From positions 1 to 64,000 of the forward strand of contig WQSQ01000002.1 of the NCBI GenBank assembly GCA_009787775.1: a DNA stretch of 64,000 bases, read 5' to 3'. Shown here in pieces: positions 49,969 to 60,169 of this stretch. The notes below the pieces were generated by a model. That model did not search any database. It saw only the letters and a list, made by a program, of their open reading frames with translations, and was not told where the DNA came from. Each line of letters starts with the position of its first letter. Positions within the stretch are counted from its first letter, which is position 1. Both the position numbers and the translations under genes were made by a program. The DNA is from Treponema sp. Lineage in GTDB: Bacteria; Spirochaetota; Spirochaetia; Treponematales; Breznakiellaceae.

Positions 49969-50673
49969 TCAGATGTTTTTCAAATATTTCCTGTAGTCGC
50001 CGATCAGTAAACGGTATGGTTTTTCATCTTCTTCTATGACAGGAAAGCGGTCTATATTTTCGCAGAAAAAATTATCTCGATGATCATCATTAACCATGGA
50101 TACTTCGCCCAAAAGAAGCATTTCGTCCTCTGTCCAAAATTGATGGAAAATCCCCTGCTGTAATGTAATGCTTTCCCCTTTTTCAAGACTGATAACCGCG
50201 CCTGCTTTTACTGTAAAATTCCGTCCGTCAACTGAAACAGGCACATTGGAATACTTATCCAATTCTTTGTCATTTAAAGAGTGATAAAGCTGAACCTTTA
50301 AACATCCTGTACTTGTGCGGTTAATAATATCTTCCATTTTGGATTTATGAAAATGGAAAGGCGTTATCTGATTCTTTCTTACAATTAATATTTTCTCCGC
50401 GTACGGTTTTCCGTACGGTTTTTTTACATTTCCGTTGCGGATAGTGAACAATAAAAGACCGCATTTTTCAAAATCTCCTCTGCCAAAATCTGTTAGATCC
50501 CAGCCAAACTGATTGTTTGTAATTTCTTTATACTCAGGCCCTTTATTACTCCATTCTTCAGCAGTCCAGAAGGAGAAAGGCGGCAATGCAAATTGCATTT
50601 TTTCAAGGAATATTTCTGTTTCACGGATATAACTATTTATATGCGAACGTTTCATGCATATAATTATATACAA
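49969..50673 (-). CDS. D-lyxose isomerase-like cupin
   Basis: FGWDLTDFGRGDFEKCGLLLFTIRNG, EKILIVRKNQITPFHFHKSKMEDIINR, GIFHQFW. Confidence 0.82.
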   Translation of the reverse strand: MYIIICMKRSHINSYIRETEIFLEKMQFALPPFSFWTAEEWSNKGPEYKEITNNQFGWDLTDFGRGDFEKCGLLLFTIRNGNVKKPYGKPYAEKILIVRKNQITPFHFHKSKMEDIINRTSTGCLKVQLYHSLNDKELDKYSNVPVSVDGRNFTVKAGAVISLEKGESITLQQGIFHQFWTEDEMLLLGEVSMVNDDHRDNFFCENIDRFPVIEEDEKPYRLLIGDYRKYLKNI

Positions 50674-50684
50674 ATATTTGAATT

Positions 50685-51551
50685 TTATTCAAATTTAATT
50701 TCCAGAGAGTCGCAAATCGGATTATAACCGATTTTTTTATATATACTGTTGGATACAGGATTTGCAAGATCTGTGTAAAGGACGCATTTTGTAAAGCCCT
50801 TTTCAAGTATAAGGCGGCTTACGGCTGCAACGCAGGATGTGGCATAACCTTTACCCCGAAAATATGGGGGAGTATAAACATAACTTACGCCGCAAACAGT
50901 CTGCATTTCTCTGGATTTTTGCGCCATGGCAACAGGGATGCCGTTTTCTTCCAGAATATACAATGTCTGTCCTTTTATGTGATACCGATAGTGCTCAGGA
51001 TCGGGGTTTATATTCAACACTTCGCCAAAACAGTCAAAGTTGAAACTTTCTAGCCAGTATGGGAGGAACGGCATATCGCTTTCACGCGCAAGCCTTAATG
51101 TGCCGGTTTTTGGAATATCCGGATTTACACTTACAAGTTCATGAATGCGCATTTTTGTTTTTATTTTATATTGAACGTTATTCGCTTTCGCATAAGCTCC
51201 GGCGAAATATTCAGCCAATGTATTTTCTGTCATTACTCCGGGAATTTTATTTCCCGTTTGTGCAATTCCTTTTATAAGGCATGTAACCGCGCCGTCATTT
51301 AGTTTATTGTCTTTCGCAAAAAGAGTCAGGTTATAAGGCGGCGTCATAATCGCTGTTAAAAGGATTTCTTCTTTATCAGATACTGTCGCCATAAACCAAA
51401 GAGCGGGATCACGCCATCCGGTTTTATCCTTCCCTTCATTACCCATGATTAGGTTGCCTAACGGAATCAGGTTTTGCGCTTCGCCCCGCATCATTATACT
51501 GCAGGTGTCTTTGTAAAATATTTTTATGTCCTTATAAAGGTTAAACTGCAT
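50685..51551 (-). CDS. GNAT family N-acetyltransferase
   Basis: SYVYTPPYFRGKGYATSCVAAVSRLILEKGFTKCVLYTDLANPVSNSIYKKIGY. Confidence 0.92.
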   Translation of the reverse strand: MQFNLYKDIKIFYKDTCSIMMRGEAQNLIPLGNLIMGNEGKDKTGWRDPALWFMATVSDKEEILLTAIMTPPYNLTLFAKDNKLNDGAVTCLIKGIAQTGNKIPGVMTENTLAEYFAGAYAKANNVQYKIKTKMRIHELVSVNPDIPKTGTLRLARESDMPFLPYWLESFNFDCFGEVLNINPDPEHYRYHIKGQTLYILEENGIPVAMAQKSREMQTVCGVSYVYTPPYFRGKGYATSCVAAVSRLILEKGFTKCVLYTDLANPVSNSIYKKIGYNPICDSLEIKFE

Positions 51552-51601
51552 TATTGGTTTGTCACAGAATTTTATATTTAGTTTGTTTGGAGTAATAATT
51601 T

Positions 51602-51880
51602 CTAATAATTTATTAAATATCCTTTTTCAACGGCTTTATCCAATAATTTTAAAACAAAATTCCATATCTCCTTTGATCCTTGTTCAATATGTTTATTATT
51701 TTTTATGATCATATCATAATTTACATTATTATTTTTCCATGCACAACCCTCTGTTAGGTAATTTTGTAATAAAGGTTCTAACCTGTCAAATACTGCTGCG
51801 AATTTTGCCTCATTTGTTTCCTTGTTCTCAAATTCATTCCATAATATCTATAAAATATTCCTTTTTATCATTTTTTCGGA
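51602..51880 (-). pseudogene. C-terminal remnant of an HD-domain hydrolase
   Basis: Minus frame reads LWNEFENKETNEAKFAAVFDRLEPLLQNYLTEGCAWKNNNVNYDM...LLDKAVEKGYLINY* with no HD motif upstream; KKEYFIDIME continues in another frame. Confidence 0.6.
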
Positions 51881-51974
51881 GACGATTGCGGGAAGCTTTT
51901 GGATGAAATGAATCCGGCGTTGACAGCGCAGCAGTCATCGAATTAAACGAATTAAATCGATTAGAGTTGAAATA

Positions 51975-52325
51975 ATGCATGATATATTTAATAATGGGAG
52001 CATGGATACTGCGGTGCAAGCCGAAATTGATAAACTTAAAGATCTCATAATAAATGCTGTTCCTGTAGAGCAAATATATCTTTTTGGTTCTTATGCCTAT
52101 GGAACGCCTCATAAAGATTCAGACCTTGATTTTTATGTGGTCTTAAAAGATGATGTTGAACTGCGGGAGCTTGACGCAGGCTTACAGATACGGATGGCGA
52201 TTGTTCCCGAAATGAATATGCCCTTTGATATAATTGCTAAAAAGAAGTCCAATTTTTTACAGCGTATTAACGGTCCTACTCTGGAGAGAAAAATAAACAG
52301 GGACGGGAATCGTATTTATGGGTAA
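51975..52325 (+). CDS. MNT-type nucleotidyltransferase (MntA-like antitoxin)
   Basis: VEQIYLFGSYAYGTPHKDSDLDFYVVLKDD (GS...DxD). Confidence 0.9.
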   Translation: MHDIFNNGSMDTAVQAEIDKLKDLIINAVPVEQIYLFGSYAYGTPHKDSDLDFYVVLKDDVELRELDAGLQIRMAIVPEMNMPFDIIAKKKSNFLQRINGPTLERKINRDGNRIYG

Positions 52326-52723
52326 ACAGGATAATACACTCAGGGACTGGCGGTTTTTAGCTGATCGGGATTTAGGTGTGGCGGAGCATCTTACAGCCAA
52401 TATGAGACCCATTCCAACTGAAATTATTACATATCATTGCCAGTAAGCCGTAGAAAAATACTTAAAAGGCGTTCTGGTGATTTTTGGAGAAGATCCTCCT
52501 TAATATTCACGATTTTAATAAATTAGTTATAATTGCCGAAAAACACCGCCCAAATTTTGTCAGTATCAGGACTCCTTGCGGTGTGATAACTCATTTTGCC
52601 ATTCAACCCAGATATGATTTGGGATTGAGCCTTTTGGAAGAAGATATGAATTTAGTCCTTACTCATACCTATTCGATTAAGGAGTTTTTACAGAAAGAAA
52701 TACCTGAGTTGTTTGTGAACTAG
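52318..52723 (+). pseudogene. HEPN-domain protein, disrupted by an in-frame stop and a frameshift
   Basis: LRDWRFLADRDLGVAEHLTANMRPIPTEIITYHCQ*AVEKYLKGVLVIFGEDP / NIHDFNKLVIIAEKHRPNF...QPRYDLGLSLLEEDM; stop TAA 52444-52446, frameshift near 52500. Confidence 0.85.
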
Positions 52724-52888
52724 TTAAACGAATAATACGAAGATATAATTGACAGACAGGCAATAAATGACTATGAAGCAAAAGAAAAAAAAGGAAGAGT
52801 AAAGTTTGTTGGTTCAAGTGAAATTATACTTGATATTATATAAATAATATATATTATTCTATATATATTATTATCCAAGGAGCAGACT

Positions 52889-53161
52889 ATGTTGGTGGAA
52901 CCAAAGCAAATGGTACCTATTACAAGGCTTCAAAAAGAATTAACCCAAACAGTAAGGACTTTATCCAGTACCGGAGAAGCGGTATATATTTTAAAAAATA
53001 ACAACATGGAAGCTGTTTTGTTGTCATTTAAAGAATATGAGTATTTAAAAGAAATTGAAGAAATCTATGAACGATATGAAATAAAAAAAATAATAGATAA
53101 AAGAATGGAAACATATAATCCTAAAAATAATGTTTCATGGAAAAAAATTAAAAGAAAATAA
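52889..53161 (+). CDS. Phd/YefM-type antitoxin
   Basis: VPITRLQKELTQTVRTLSSTGEAVYILKNNNMEAVLLSFKEYEYL. Confidence 0.88.
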   Translation: MLVEPKQMVPITRLQKELTQTVRTLSSTGEAVYILKNNNMEAVLLSFKEYEYLKEIEEIYERYEIKKIIDKRMETYNPKNNVSWKKIKRK

Positions 53162-53166
53162 GTATC

Positions 53167-53478
53167 ATGGATATACAATTAATTCCTGAAGCTCAAAAAG
53201 AATATAAAAATCTTGATGGAAGCCTAAGAAAAATAGTTGATGATAAATTTGAAGATTTAGAAGAAAATCCGTATTTAGGTGAATCATTAGGAAATAAAAA
53301 TAATATTGATCTAACGGGGTATTATAAAATATATTTTAATAAAAAGAAATATAGAATTGTATACAGAATAACAGAAGATGAAAAAAATATAGAAATAATA
53401 GAAATTTGGGGAATAGGCAAAAAAGACAAAATGGAAATATATAAAGATGTAGAAAAAAGAATTGAAAAAAGAAAATAA
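53167..53478 (+). CDS. RelE/ParE-family toxin
   Basis: QKEYKNLDGSLRKIVDDKFEDLEENPYLGESLGN..LTGYYKIYFNKKKYRIVYRI. Confidence 0.9.
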   Translation: MDIQLIPEAQKEYKNLDGSLRKIVDDKFEDLEENPYLGESLGNKNNIDLTGYYKIYFNKKKYRIVYRITEDEKNIEIIEIWGIGKKDKMEIYKDVEKRIEKRK

Positions 53479-53534
53479 ATATATTTTAATAAATCCGCAT
53501 TGAATCTTCTCCTGTTTTTATTTATAATACTCTC

Positions 53535-54851
53535 ATGGTCATAGCATCAATTGATATACAAAACGGCAAAGTTGTTCAGTTAAAACAGGGTGATGAACTC
53601 ATTCTTCAACGCGATAATGCTCCGGATCTGGCGGCGCAGTTCGATATTTACGGCGAAATCGCGGTAATCGATCTTGACGCCGCGATGAACAAAGGTTCAA
53701 ACCTGGAAATGATAAAACCTCTTTTACGGAAAGCCGAGTGCAGGGTAGGCGGCGGTATAAGGACAGTGCGGCAGGCTGGAGAGCTTGTCAGTCTTGGTGC
53801 GCGGAAAATCATTGTAGGGTCAGGCGCTTTCCGCGATCCTGCGAAAAAAGGCGCAGGTATTGACGGCGGAGAGTTCGCGGTAAATATTCCCTTCCTTGAA
53901 GAAATGACAAAAAAGATTGGGCGGCAGAGGCTGATTGTAGCAGTCGACGCGCGCGCAGTAAATACAGGGTTTAACGAAATTGTCGTGGACGGCTGGAAAA
54001 CTCCTACAGGCCTTGATCTGATAAAAGCCGCGAAAGCCGTTGAACCTTACGCGTCTGAACTGCTTTTTACCTGCGTAGAACGCGAAGGCACAATGACAGG
54101 AATCGATCCTGAACCTGTGCGGAAATTACGCGAAGAGGTTAACTGCCAAATCACCGCGGCAGGAGGCGTTTCAACATTGGGAGAAATTGAGGATATGGCC
54201 GCTCTTGGCTGCGATGTGCAGCTTGGCATGGCTCTGTATACCGGAAAAATAAATTTAGCGGACGCGTTTATAGCGTCCCTTAACTGGAAGAAATGCCGGG
54301 AATGGGGATACCTTATCCCTGTTATAGTTCAAACCCCGGACGGACAGGTATTAATGACAGGCTTCGCCGATAAAGAAGCGTTAGCCGAAACATTCAAGCG
54401 CGGCAATGTGTGTTTTCACAGCCGGACAAGAGATAAACTCTGGATGAAGGGAGAGACCTCAGGCAGTGTTTTAAAACTTGTCCGTCTTCGCGTCGACTGC
54501 GACCGGGACGCAGTTCTTGCTGTTGCACAGCCCGCAGGCCCTGTTTGCCATACAGGCGCGTGGTCATGCTTTTCAGCTAACAGGAACTATACGCTTGAAT
54601 ATCTGCAGGATATAATCAAAGAGCGCCTGCGAAATCCGGCGCCCGGCTCTTACACCGCCGCGCTTGATGACGGACTTGTTCGCGAAAAAATCATGGAAGA
54701 AGCAAAGGAACTGTGCGAAGCGAAAGACCGCGGAGAAATCATCTGGGAAGCGGCGGATCTTTTATATTTTACCACAGTGCTTGCGTCGCGCGCGGACGTT
54801 ACAATCAAGGAAATACTTGATGAATTAGACAGAAGACATAGTAAACAGTGA
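53535..54851 (+). CDS. hisA: HisA fused to HisI and HisE (isomerase + PR-AMP cyclohydrolase + PR-ATP pyrophosphatase)
   Basis: HisA: SIDIQNGKVVQLKQGD, GGGIRTV; HisI: GQVLMTGFADKEAL..VCFHSRTRDKLWMKGETSG; HisE: VREKIMEEAKELCEAKDRGEIIWEAADLLYF. Confidence 0.94.
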   Translation: MVIASIDIQNGKVVQLKQGDELILQRDNAPDLAAQFDIYGEIAVIDLDAAMNKGSNLEMIKPLLRKAECRVGGGIRTVRQAGELVSLGARKIIVGSGAFRDPAKKGAGIDGGEFAVNIPFLEEMTKKIGRQRLIVAVDARAVNTGFNEIVVDGWKTPTGLDLIKAAKAVEPYASELLFTCVEREGTMTGIDPEPVRKLREEVNCQITAAGGVSTLGEIEDMAALGCDVQLGMALYTGKINLADAFIASLNWKKCREWGYLIPVIVQTPDGQVLMTGFADKEALAETFKRGNVCFHSRTRDKLWMKGETSGSVLKLVRLRVDCDRDAVLAVAQPAGPVCHTGAWSCFSANRNYTLEYLQDIIKERLRNPAPGSYTAALDDGLVREKIMEEAKELCEAKDRGEIIWEAADLLYFTTVLASRADVTIKEILDELDRRHSKQ

Positions 54852-54854
54852 ATT

Positions 54855-55925
54855 ATGAATAATTATTGGAATGAGCGCGCAAGGAATTTATCTCCGTATA
54901 CTCCCGGCGAACAGCCCAAAGACAGGCAGTTTATAAAGCTTAACACAAATGAAAATCCTTATCCTCCGTCTCCCAAAGTAATTGAGGCTGTTAAAAAGGC
55001 GGCGGATGACAGTTTACGCCTTTATCCGGATCCTGAATGTACCGCCTTTCGCGAAGCTGCGGCAGCCTGTTACGGTGTAAATCCACAGCAGGTATTTGCA
55101 GGTAACGGCTCCGATGAGATTCTTGCTTTCGCGTTCGGCGCGTTCTTTGAAAAAACAATACTTTTCCCGGATATTACATATAGTTTTTACCCTGTTTACG
55201 CGGATCTTTGGGATATACCGTACAGCCTTATACCGCTCAGGGAAGATTTTTCCATAAATATAAGCGATTACAGGATACCTTCGGACGGCGTTGTAATTTC
55301 AAACCCTAACGCGCCTACCGGAATCGCTCTAGAGCTTAATGATATTATATTTCTGGCGGAATTTCTTGAAAGGCAGAAAAAGGTTTTTATTGTGGATGAA
55401 GCATACGCCGCCTTCGGCGCGCAATCCGCGGTGACACTAATAAATAAATTTCCAAATTTGCTTATAGTAAACACTCTTTCAAAATCAACCTCTCTTGCGG
55501 GACTGCGCGCGGGTTTCGCGATCGGCAATGAGAATTTAATTGAAGGGCTTAGGCGTATGCGCGATTCTTTTAATTCATACACATTGGATCGTCTTGCACT
55601 GGCGGGGGGCGAAGCCGCGGTAAAAGATACGCAGTATTACAGCGGTATCAATAGCCGGGTAATCGCGACAAGAGAGCGGGTAACAGAAATACTGCGCAGC
55701 CTTAACTTTACCGTTTTGCCTTCCTGCGCAAATTTTATATTTATAAGATTCTCAAGTTTGGGAGGCAGGGAATTGTTTCAAGCCCTGAGGGAGCAGGGAA
55801 TACTGGTCCGGCATTTTAACAGGGAAAGAATCGCAGATTTTATCAGGGTCAGCATTGGAACGGATGAACAGATGGATATATTTATTAAAACATGCAAAGA
55901 TATTACAGAAAGGAGAAAAGGATGA
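54855..55925 (+). CDS. hisC: Histidinol-phosphate aminotransferase
   Basis: IKLNTNENPYPPSPKVIEAV, SNPNAPTGIALEL, TLSKSTSLAGLRAGFAIGN. Confidence 0.95.
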   Translation: MNNYWNERARNLSPYTPGEQPKDRQFIKLNTNENPYPPSPKVIEAVKKAADDSLRLYPDPECTAFREAAAACYGVNPQQVFAGNGSDEILAFAFGAFFEKTILFPDITYSFYPVYADLWDIPYSLIPLREDFSINISDYRIPSDGVVISNPNAPTGIALELNDIIFLAEFLERQKKVFIVDEAYAAFGAQSAVTLINKFPNLLIVNTLSKSTSLAGLRAGFAIGNENLIEGLRRMRDSFNSYTLDRLALAGGEAAVKDTQYYSGINSRVIATRERVTEILRSLNFTVLPSCANFIFIRFSSLGGRELFQALREQGILVRHFNRERIADFIRVSIGTDEQMDIFIKTCKDITERRKG

Positions 55926-57277
55926 AAGTTATCAAGAGCGAAGAATTTGACGCTTACTGGAAGAAAGAAAAAAGAAAAAGCGATGATCCTGGAACAGATA
56001 ATAAAGTCAGAAACATTATTGAGGAAGTGCGCGCCAAAGGAGACGCCGCAGTCAGGAAATTCGCGTCAAAATACGATAAATCATCTCCGATGCAGCTTGA
56101 AGTTCCCGTAACGGAAGCAAATCTTGCCCTTGAAGAATTACGCGCAAATGATCCTGAATTGACACAGGCGCTTGCGCTCGCTGCAAATAATATAATGCGT
56201 TTCGCGCAGAAGCAGAAAGAGCAATATGTCAATTTTGAACATGAAATGGCAGACGGAGTCATAACAGGGCAAAAGGTAATTCCTGTTCAACGCGCCGCAA
56301 TATATATTCCCGGCGGGCGGTTTCCTCTTTTTTCTTCCGTGCTGATGGGAATGATTCCCGCATTCTGCGCGGGTGTAGAAGAAGTGCTTCTGTCATCGCC
56401 TCCTGCGGAGAACGGAAAGCCTGACAAAAAAATACTTGCCGCGGCAGCCATTGCCGCCGAAGTATCGGATAACAAGACAATGCGCATATTTTCTGTCGGC
56501 GGAGCGCAGGCAATCGCCGCGTTTGCCCTTGGTACTGAATCAATTCCCCGCGCCGACATTATCGCAGGCCCCGGTAACAAATATGTAGCCGCCGCGAAAC
56601 GAATACTTTTCGGCGAAGCCGGAATTGATTTTATCGCAGGCCCGTCCGATGTTTTGATTATTTCCGATCCCCAGTCAAGCCAGGTGGACAGCGAATCAAA
56701 TATTGACGGTCTAAAAGAAAACGAGATAGGCGCGAATCTTGTCGCCGCGGACATGCTCGCGCAGGCGGAACATGATCCGGACGCCAGGGCAAGAGCGCTT
56801 GTTCCCAACAGGGTATTCGCGGATAAGATAAACGCTGTAATAGAGAGAATGATTCTGGCATTACCGACAAAAAAAATCGCCCGCTCCTCAATTAATTCAG
56901 GCGGCGTTATTATAGTTTATAAAAGCAAAAACGAAGCGATACGCATCGCAAATACAATCGCGCCTGAACACCTTGAGCTTCACCTGACAGACGCTGACAG
57001 CTGGATTCCGTCATTAAAAAATTACGGGTCTCTCTTTATAGGGCAGCTTTCGGCGGAAGTATTCGGAGATTACGCAGCGGGGCTTAATCACACATTGCCG
57101 ACATCAGGAAGCTCAAAATTTACGGGAGGCCTGTCAGTACATAATTTCCTGAAGATTGTTACAACCCTTAACTGCTCGCCTGGAAAAGGTTTTGATAAAG
57201 TGCGCGGCGCGGCGGAAATTATCGGACGCGCCGAAGGGCTGGAAGGTCATGTGCAAAGCGCCGCCTGTCGGCGTTAA
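55922..57277 (+). CDS. hisD: Histidinol dehydrogenase
   Basis: RAAIYIPGGRFPLFSSVLMGMIPA, FSVGGAQAIAAFALGTESIPRADIIAGPGNKYVAAAKR; start refined from 55892. Confidence 0.96.
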   Translation: MKVIKSEEFDAYWKKEKRKSDDPGTDNKVRNIIEEVRAKGDAAVRKFASKYDKSSPMQLEVPVTEANLALEELRANDPELTQALALAANNIMRFAQKQKEQYVNFEHEMADGVITGQKVIPVQRAAIYIPGGRFPLFSSVLMGMIPAFCAGVEEVLLSSPPAENGKPDKKILAAAAIAAEVSDNKTMRIFSVGGAQAIAAFALGTESIPRADIIAGPGNKYVAAAKRILFGEAGIDFIAGPSDVLIISDPQSSQVDSESNIDGLKENEIGANLVAADMLAQAEHDPDARARALVPNRVFADKINAVIERMILALPTKKIARSSINSGGVIIVYKSKNEAIRIANTIAPEHLELHLTDADSWIPSLKNYGSLFIGQLSAEVFGDYAAGLNHTLPTSGSSKFTGGLSVHNFLKIVTTLNCSPGKGFDKVRGAAEIIGRAEGLEGHVQSAACRR

Positions 57278-57285
57278 GCAAGAGA

Positions 57286-58362
57286 GTGAGTATGCTTAGA
57301 ATAGGGATAATCGGAGCCGGCAATATCAGCAAGATTTATCTTGATAACCTGACAGGAATGTTCGGAAAAAGGGTAAAAGTGGTTTCTATTGCCGACATTA
57401 TTTTTGAGAAAGCTCAGAAGGCGGCGGAAAATTATAAAATAAAAGCTTTTAATTCAGCTGAGGAAATGATTAAAGGCAGCGATATCGATCTGATACTGAA
57501 CATCACTCCTCCTGCTTCCCATTATGAAGCGGCTCTTGCCGCGGTCAGTGCGGGAAAGCATGTTTATAATGAAAAACCGTTCTGTACGAAACGTGAAGAT
57601 GCGGCGCAGCTTATAAAAACCGCGGCGGAAAAAATGGTAAGGGTAGGAGGAGCGCCCGATACTTTTCTTGGAGCAGGCCTTCAAACCTGCCGCAAACTTA
57701 TAGACGACGGCTGGATAGGGCAGCCTGTCGCAGCGACAGCTATCATGATGAGTCATGGCCCTGAACACTGGCATCCCAGTCCGCACTTTTTCTATCAGGA
57801 GGGCGGCGGGCCGATGTTCGATGTAGGCCCTTATTATTTAACGGCGCTTGTCAGTATTCTGGGCCCTGTTAAAAGAGTCTGCGGCAGTGCGAGAATCAGT
57901 AATCCTACAAGGACAATTACAAATCAGTTTCAGTACGGTGAAATTATTAATGTCGAAGTCCCTACGCATATCGCAGGCGTGCTTGAGTTTGCAGGCGGGC
58001 CTATTGGGACAATAATCACAAGTTTTGACGTGTACTCCCATTCGCTGCCGCGTATTGAAATATACGGAACAGAAGGTACATTACAGGTTCCCGACCCCAA
58101 TACATTCGGCGGCCCGATATTCGCCAAACGTTTCCGTGAGGAAAAATGGTCGGAGATTCCGCTGTTAAAAAACTATAAGGAAAACTCCCGCGGACTTGGG
58201 CTTACCGAAATGGCGGAGGCGATTGAAAGCAAGAAACCTCACCGCGCATCCGCAGAGCTTGTAAGCCATGTACTTGAAATCATGCACGGAATACACGACG
58301 CCTGCGCCTCGGGAAAATATCATAAACTGAAAACCAGGTGCAAGCGCCCTGAAGCTTTATAA
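57286..58362 (+). CDS. Gfo/Idh/MocA family oxidoreductase
   Basis: RIGIIGAGNISKIYLDNL, ILNITPPASHYEAALAAVSAGKHVYNEKPFCTKREDAAQL. Confidence 0.93.
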   Translation: MSMLRIGIIGAGNISKIYLDNLTGMFGKRVKVVSIADIIFEKAQKAAENYKIKAFNSAEEMIKGSDIDLILNITPPASHYEAALAAVSAGKHVYNEKPFCTKREDAAQLIKTAAEKMVRVGGAPDTFLGAGLQTCRKLIDDGWIGQPVAATAIMMSHGPEHWHPSPHFFYQEGGGPMFDVGPYYLTALVSILGPVKRVCGSARISNPTRTITNQFQYGEIINVEVPTHIAGVLEFAGGPIGTIITSFDVYSHSLPRIEIYGTEGTLQVPDPNTFGGPIFAKRFREEKWSEIPLLKNYKENSRGLGLTEMAEAIESKKPHRASAELVSHVLEIMHGIHDACASGKYHKLKTRCKRPEAL

Positions 58363-60078
58363 TCTGCCTCTTTTAATCTTTTTCGTTGTTGTCATTTCCA
58401 TTGGGTTATCAAGGAGTTCGAACTTGTTAATCTTCTGATACGGCTGCAGTCTCTGGTTAACTTCCTTGATAATGCTGTCAATCTGGGTTTTCAATTCGTC
58501 TTTGGAAGGAGCTCCGCCTTTCGCGTTTTTATAATCAGGGTTGGGATAAACAAGCGCTTCGATGCCTTCTGTTTTCATTTTCTCATCCAGTACATATCCG
58601 CGGATAAGAATCTGATCGATTACCTCGTAAAGCTGGAACTCGTTTTCTATTTCTTCGGGGTATACGTTTTTCCCGCCTTCTGTAACAATCATGTTCTTGG
58701 CGCGGCCTGTAAGATACAGATAACCTTCGCTGTCCTGATAGCCAAGATCGCCTGTTTTTAAATAACCGTCAGCTGTAAAGGACTGTGCTGTTTCATCGGG
58801 CATGTTGTAATAACCGAGCATTACCATCGGGCCTCTTACAATTACCTCTCCTACGCCGCGTTCATCGGGATTGAGAATCTTCATGTCAACCTGCGGACAC
58901 GGGCGGCCGACACTGGTTTCTTTATACGCTTCGATTGGGTTAATTGCAATAATCGGGGAAGTTTCCGTTAAACCGTAGCCCTGAACAAAGTCGATGCCGA
59001 GCTGGTTGTACTTGCGGAATACACTGGGCGCAAGAGGGCCGCCTCCTGAAATACAGATGCGTATCGATGTAAGGGATGCCTTGTCAAGAACAAACTTGAA
59101 CATCCTTTTGCCCGGGTTTACTTTAAATATTTTCTTAATGACGCCTGATATCCCCATCATGAAAGAAATTAAGCCGTAAACAACAGGGCCTTTCGCCTTA
59201 AGACCGCGGATGATTCCCGCCAGCACCTTGTTAAAGAGCATCGGTACGCCCAACAGCATTGTTATCTGCGCTTCTTTAAGGTCTTTTAATATCTGGCTTG
59301 TTACCATTTTCTTTCCGAATACAACTTCCGCTCCTACAGAGATTGTTTCGATAAAAACCGCGAGCATTGTGTATGAATGATGAATCGGAAGAATCGCGTA
59401 AAATATGTCTGTATGAAGAATTATGAGGGGAGTTCCCTGAGCAAGATAAACATCTGATACAAGGTTTTTATGCGTAAGCATTACCCCCTTGGGAACGCCT
59501 GTCGTGCCTGACGTAAAAAGAATCGCGGCAAGGTCTTTTTCTTCCGCTTTTTCAATTTTAGCTTCAGGCCCGTCAAGATCGTACACATACGTCCCGATGC
59601 CTTTTTTCAGGGAAATAACTTCATCCAGTTTAACCGGTTTCTGCATATAGTAATCGTATTTTTCTTCATCCACAAAAAGCATCCTTGCTCCGGATGCTTT
59701 TAATAAAGAATCAATTTCTTCGTTTTTAAGCTGATAATCAATCGGCACAATTACGGCGCCTGCGAACAGAATCGCAAGATATGTAACTGCCCATTCAGGT
59801 GCGTTCTTTCCGGATACCGCAACCCTGTCTCCGCGCTTTATTCCCTTGCTGTTAAGCCAGCGCGCGACAGCCTCTATTATTTTTAATGACTGAGTATAGT
59901 TAAGGCTTATTCTGTCCGGATCAAATATGGTAAAGCACAGACGTTCAGGGTACCTTGAAACTGTAATCCTGAACATTTCCGGCATAGTGGGCCAATCCCC
60001 CTTAAAATCCTTTCCCCGATAATCATTCAAAAACTCCCAGGGTTTCTCGGTGTGTGGAACTGCCATGATATCCTCCAA
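58357..60078 (-). CDS. AMP-binding long-chain acyl-CoA synthetase-like protein
   Basis: AAILFTSGTTGVPKGVMLTHKNL, VQGYGLTETSPIIAINP, DGYLKTGDLGYQDSEGYLYLTGRAKNMIVTEGGKNVYPEEIE. Confidence 0.94.
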   Translation of the reverse strand: MEDIMAVPHTEKPWEFLNDYRGKDFKGDWPTMPEMFRITVSRYPERLCFTIFDPDRISLNYTQSLKIIEAVARWLNSKGIKRGDRVAVSGKNAPEWAVTYLAILFAGAVIVPIDYQLKNEEIDSLLKASGARMLFVDEEKYDYYMQKPVKLDEVISLKKGIGTYVYDLDGPEAKIEKAEEKDLAAILFTSGTTGVPKGVMLTHKNLVSDVYLAQGTPLIILHTDIFYAILPIHHSYTMLAVFIETISVGAEVVFGKKMVTSQILKDLKEAQITMLLGVPMLFNKVLAGIIRGLKAKGPVVYGLISFMMGISGVIKKIFKVNPGKRMFKFVLDKASLTSIRICISGGGPLAPSVFRKYNQLGIDFVQGYGLTETSPIIAINPIEAYKETSVGRPCPQVDMKILNPDERGVGEVIVRGPMVMLGYYNMPDETAQSFTADGYLKTGDLGYQDSEGYLYLTGRAKNMIVTEGGKNVYPEEIENEFQLYEVIDQILIRGYVLDEKMKTEGIEALVYPNPDYKNAKGGAPSKDELKTQIDSIIKEVNQRLQPYQKINKFELLDNPMEMTTTKKIKRGRL

Positions 60079-60169
60079 AATCTTTATATTGGTAAAAGGG
60101 CATTAAAACCCCTGTTACTTATGACGCTTTACAGGTCACAATAACATCCATTTTGACATGTTTTTTGAA

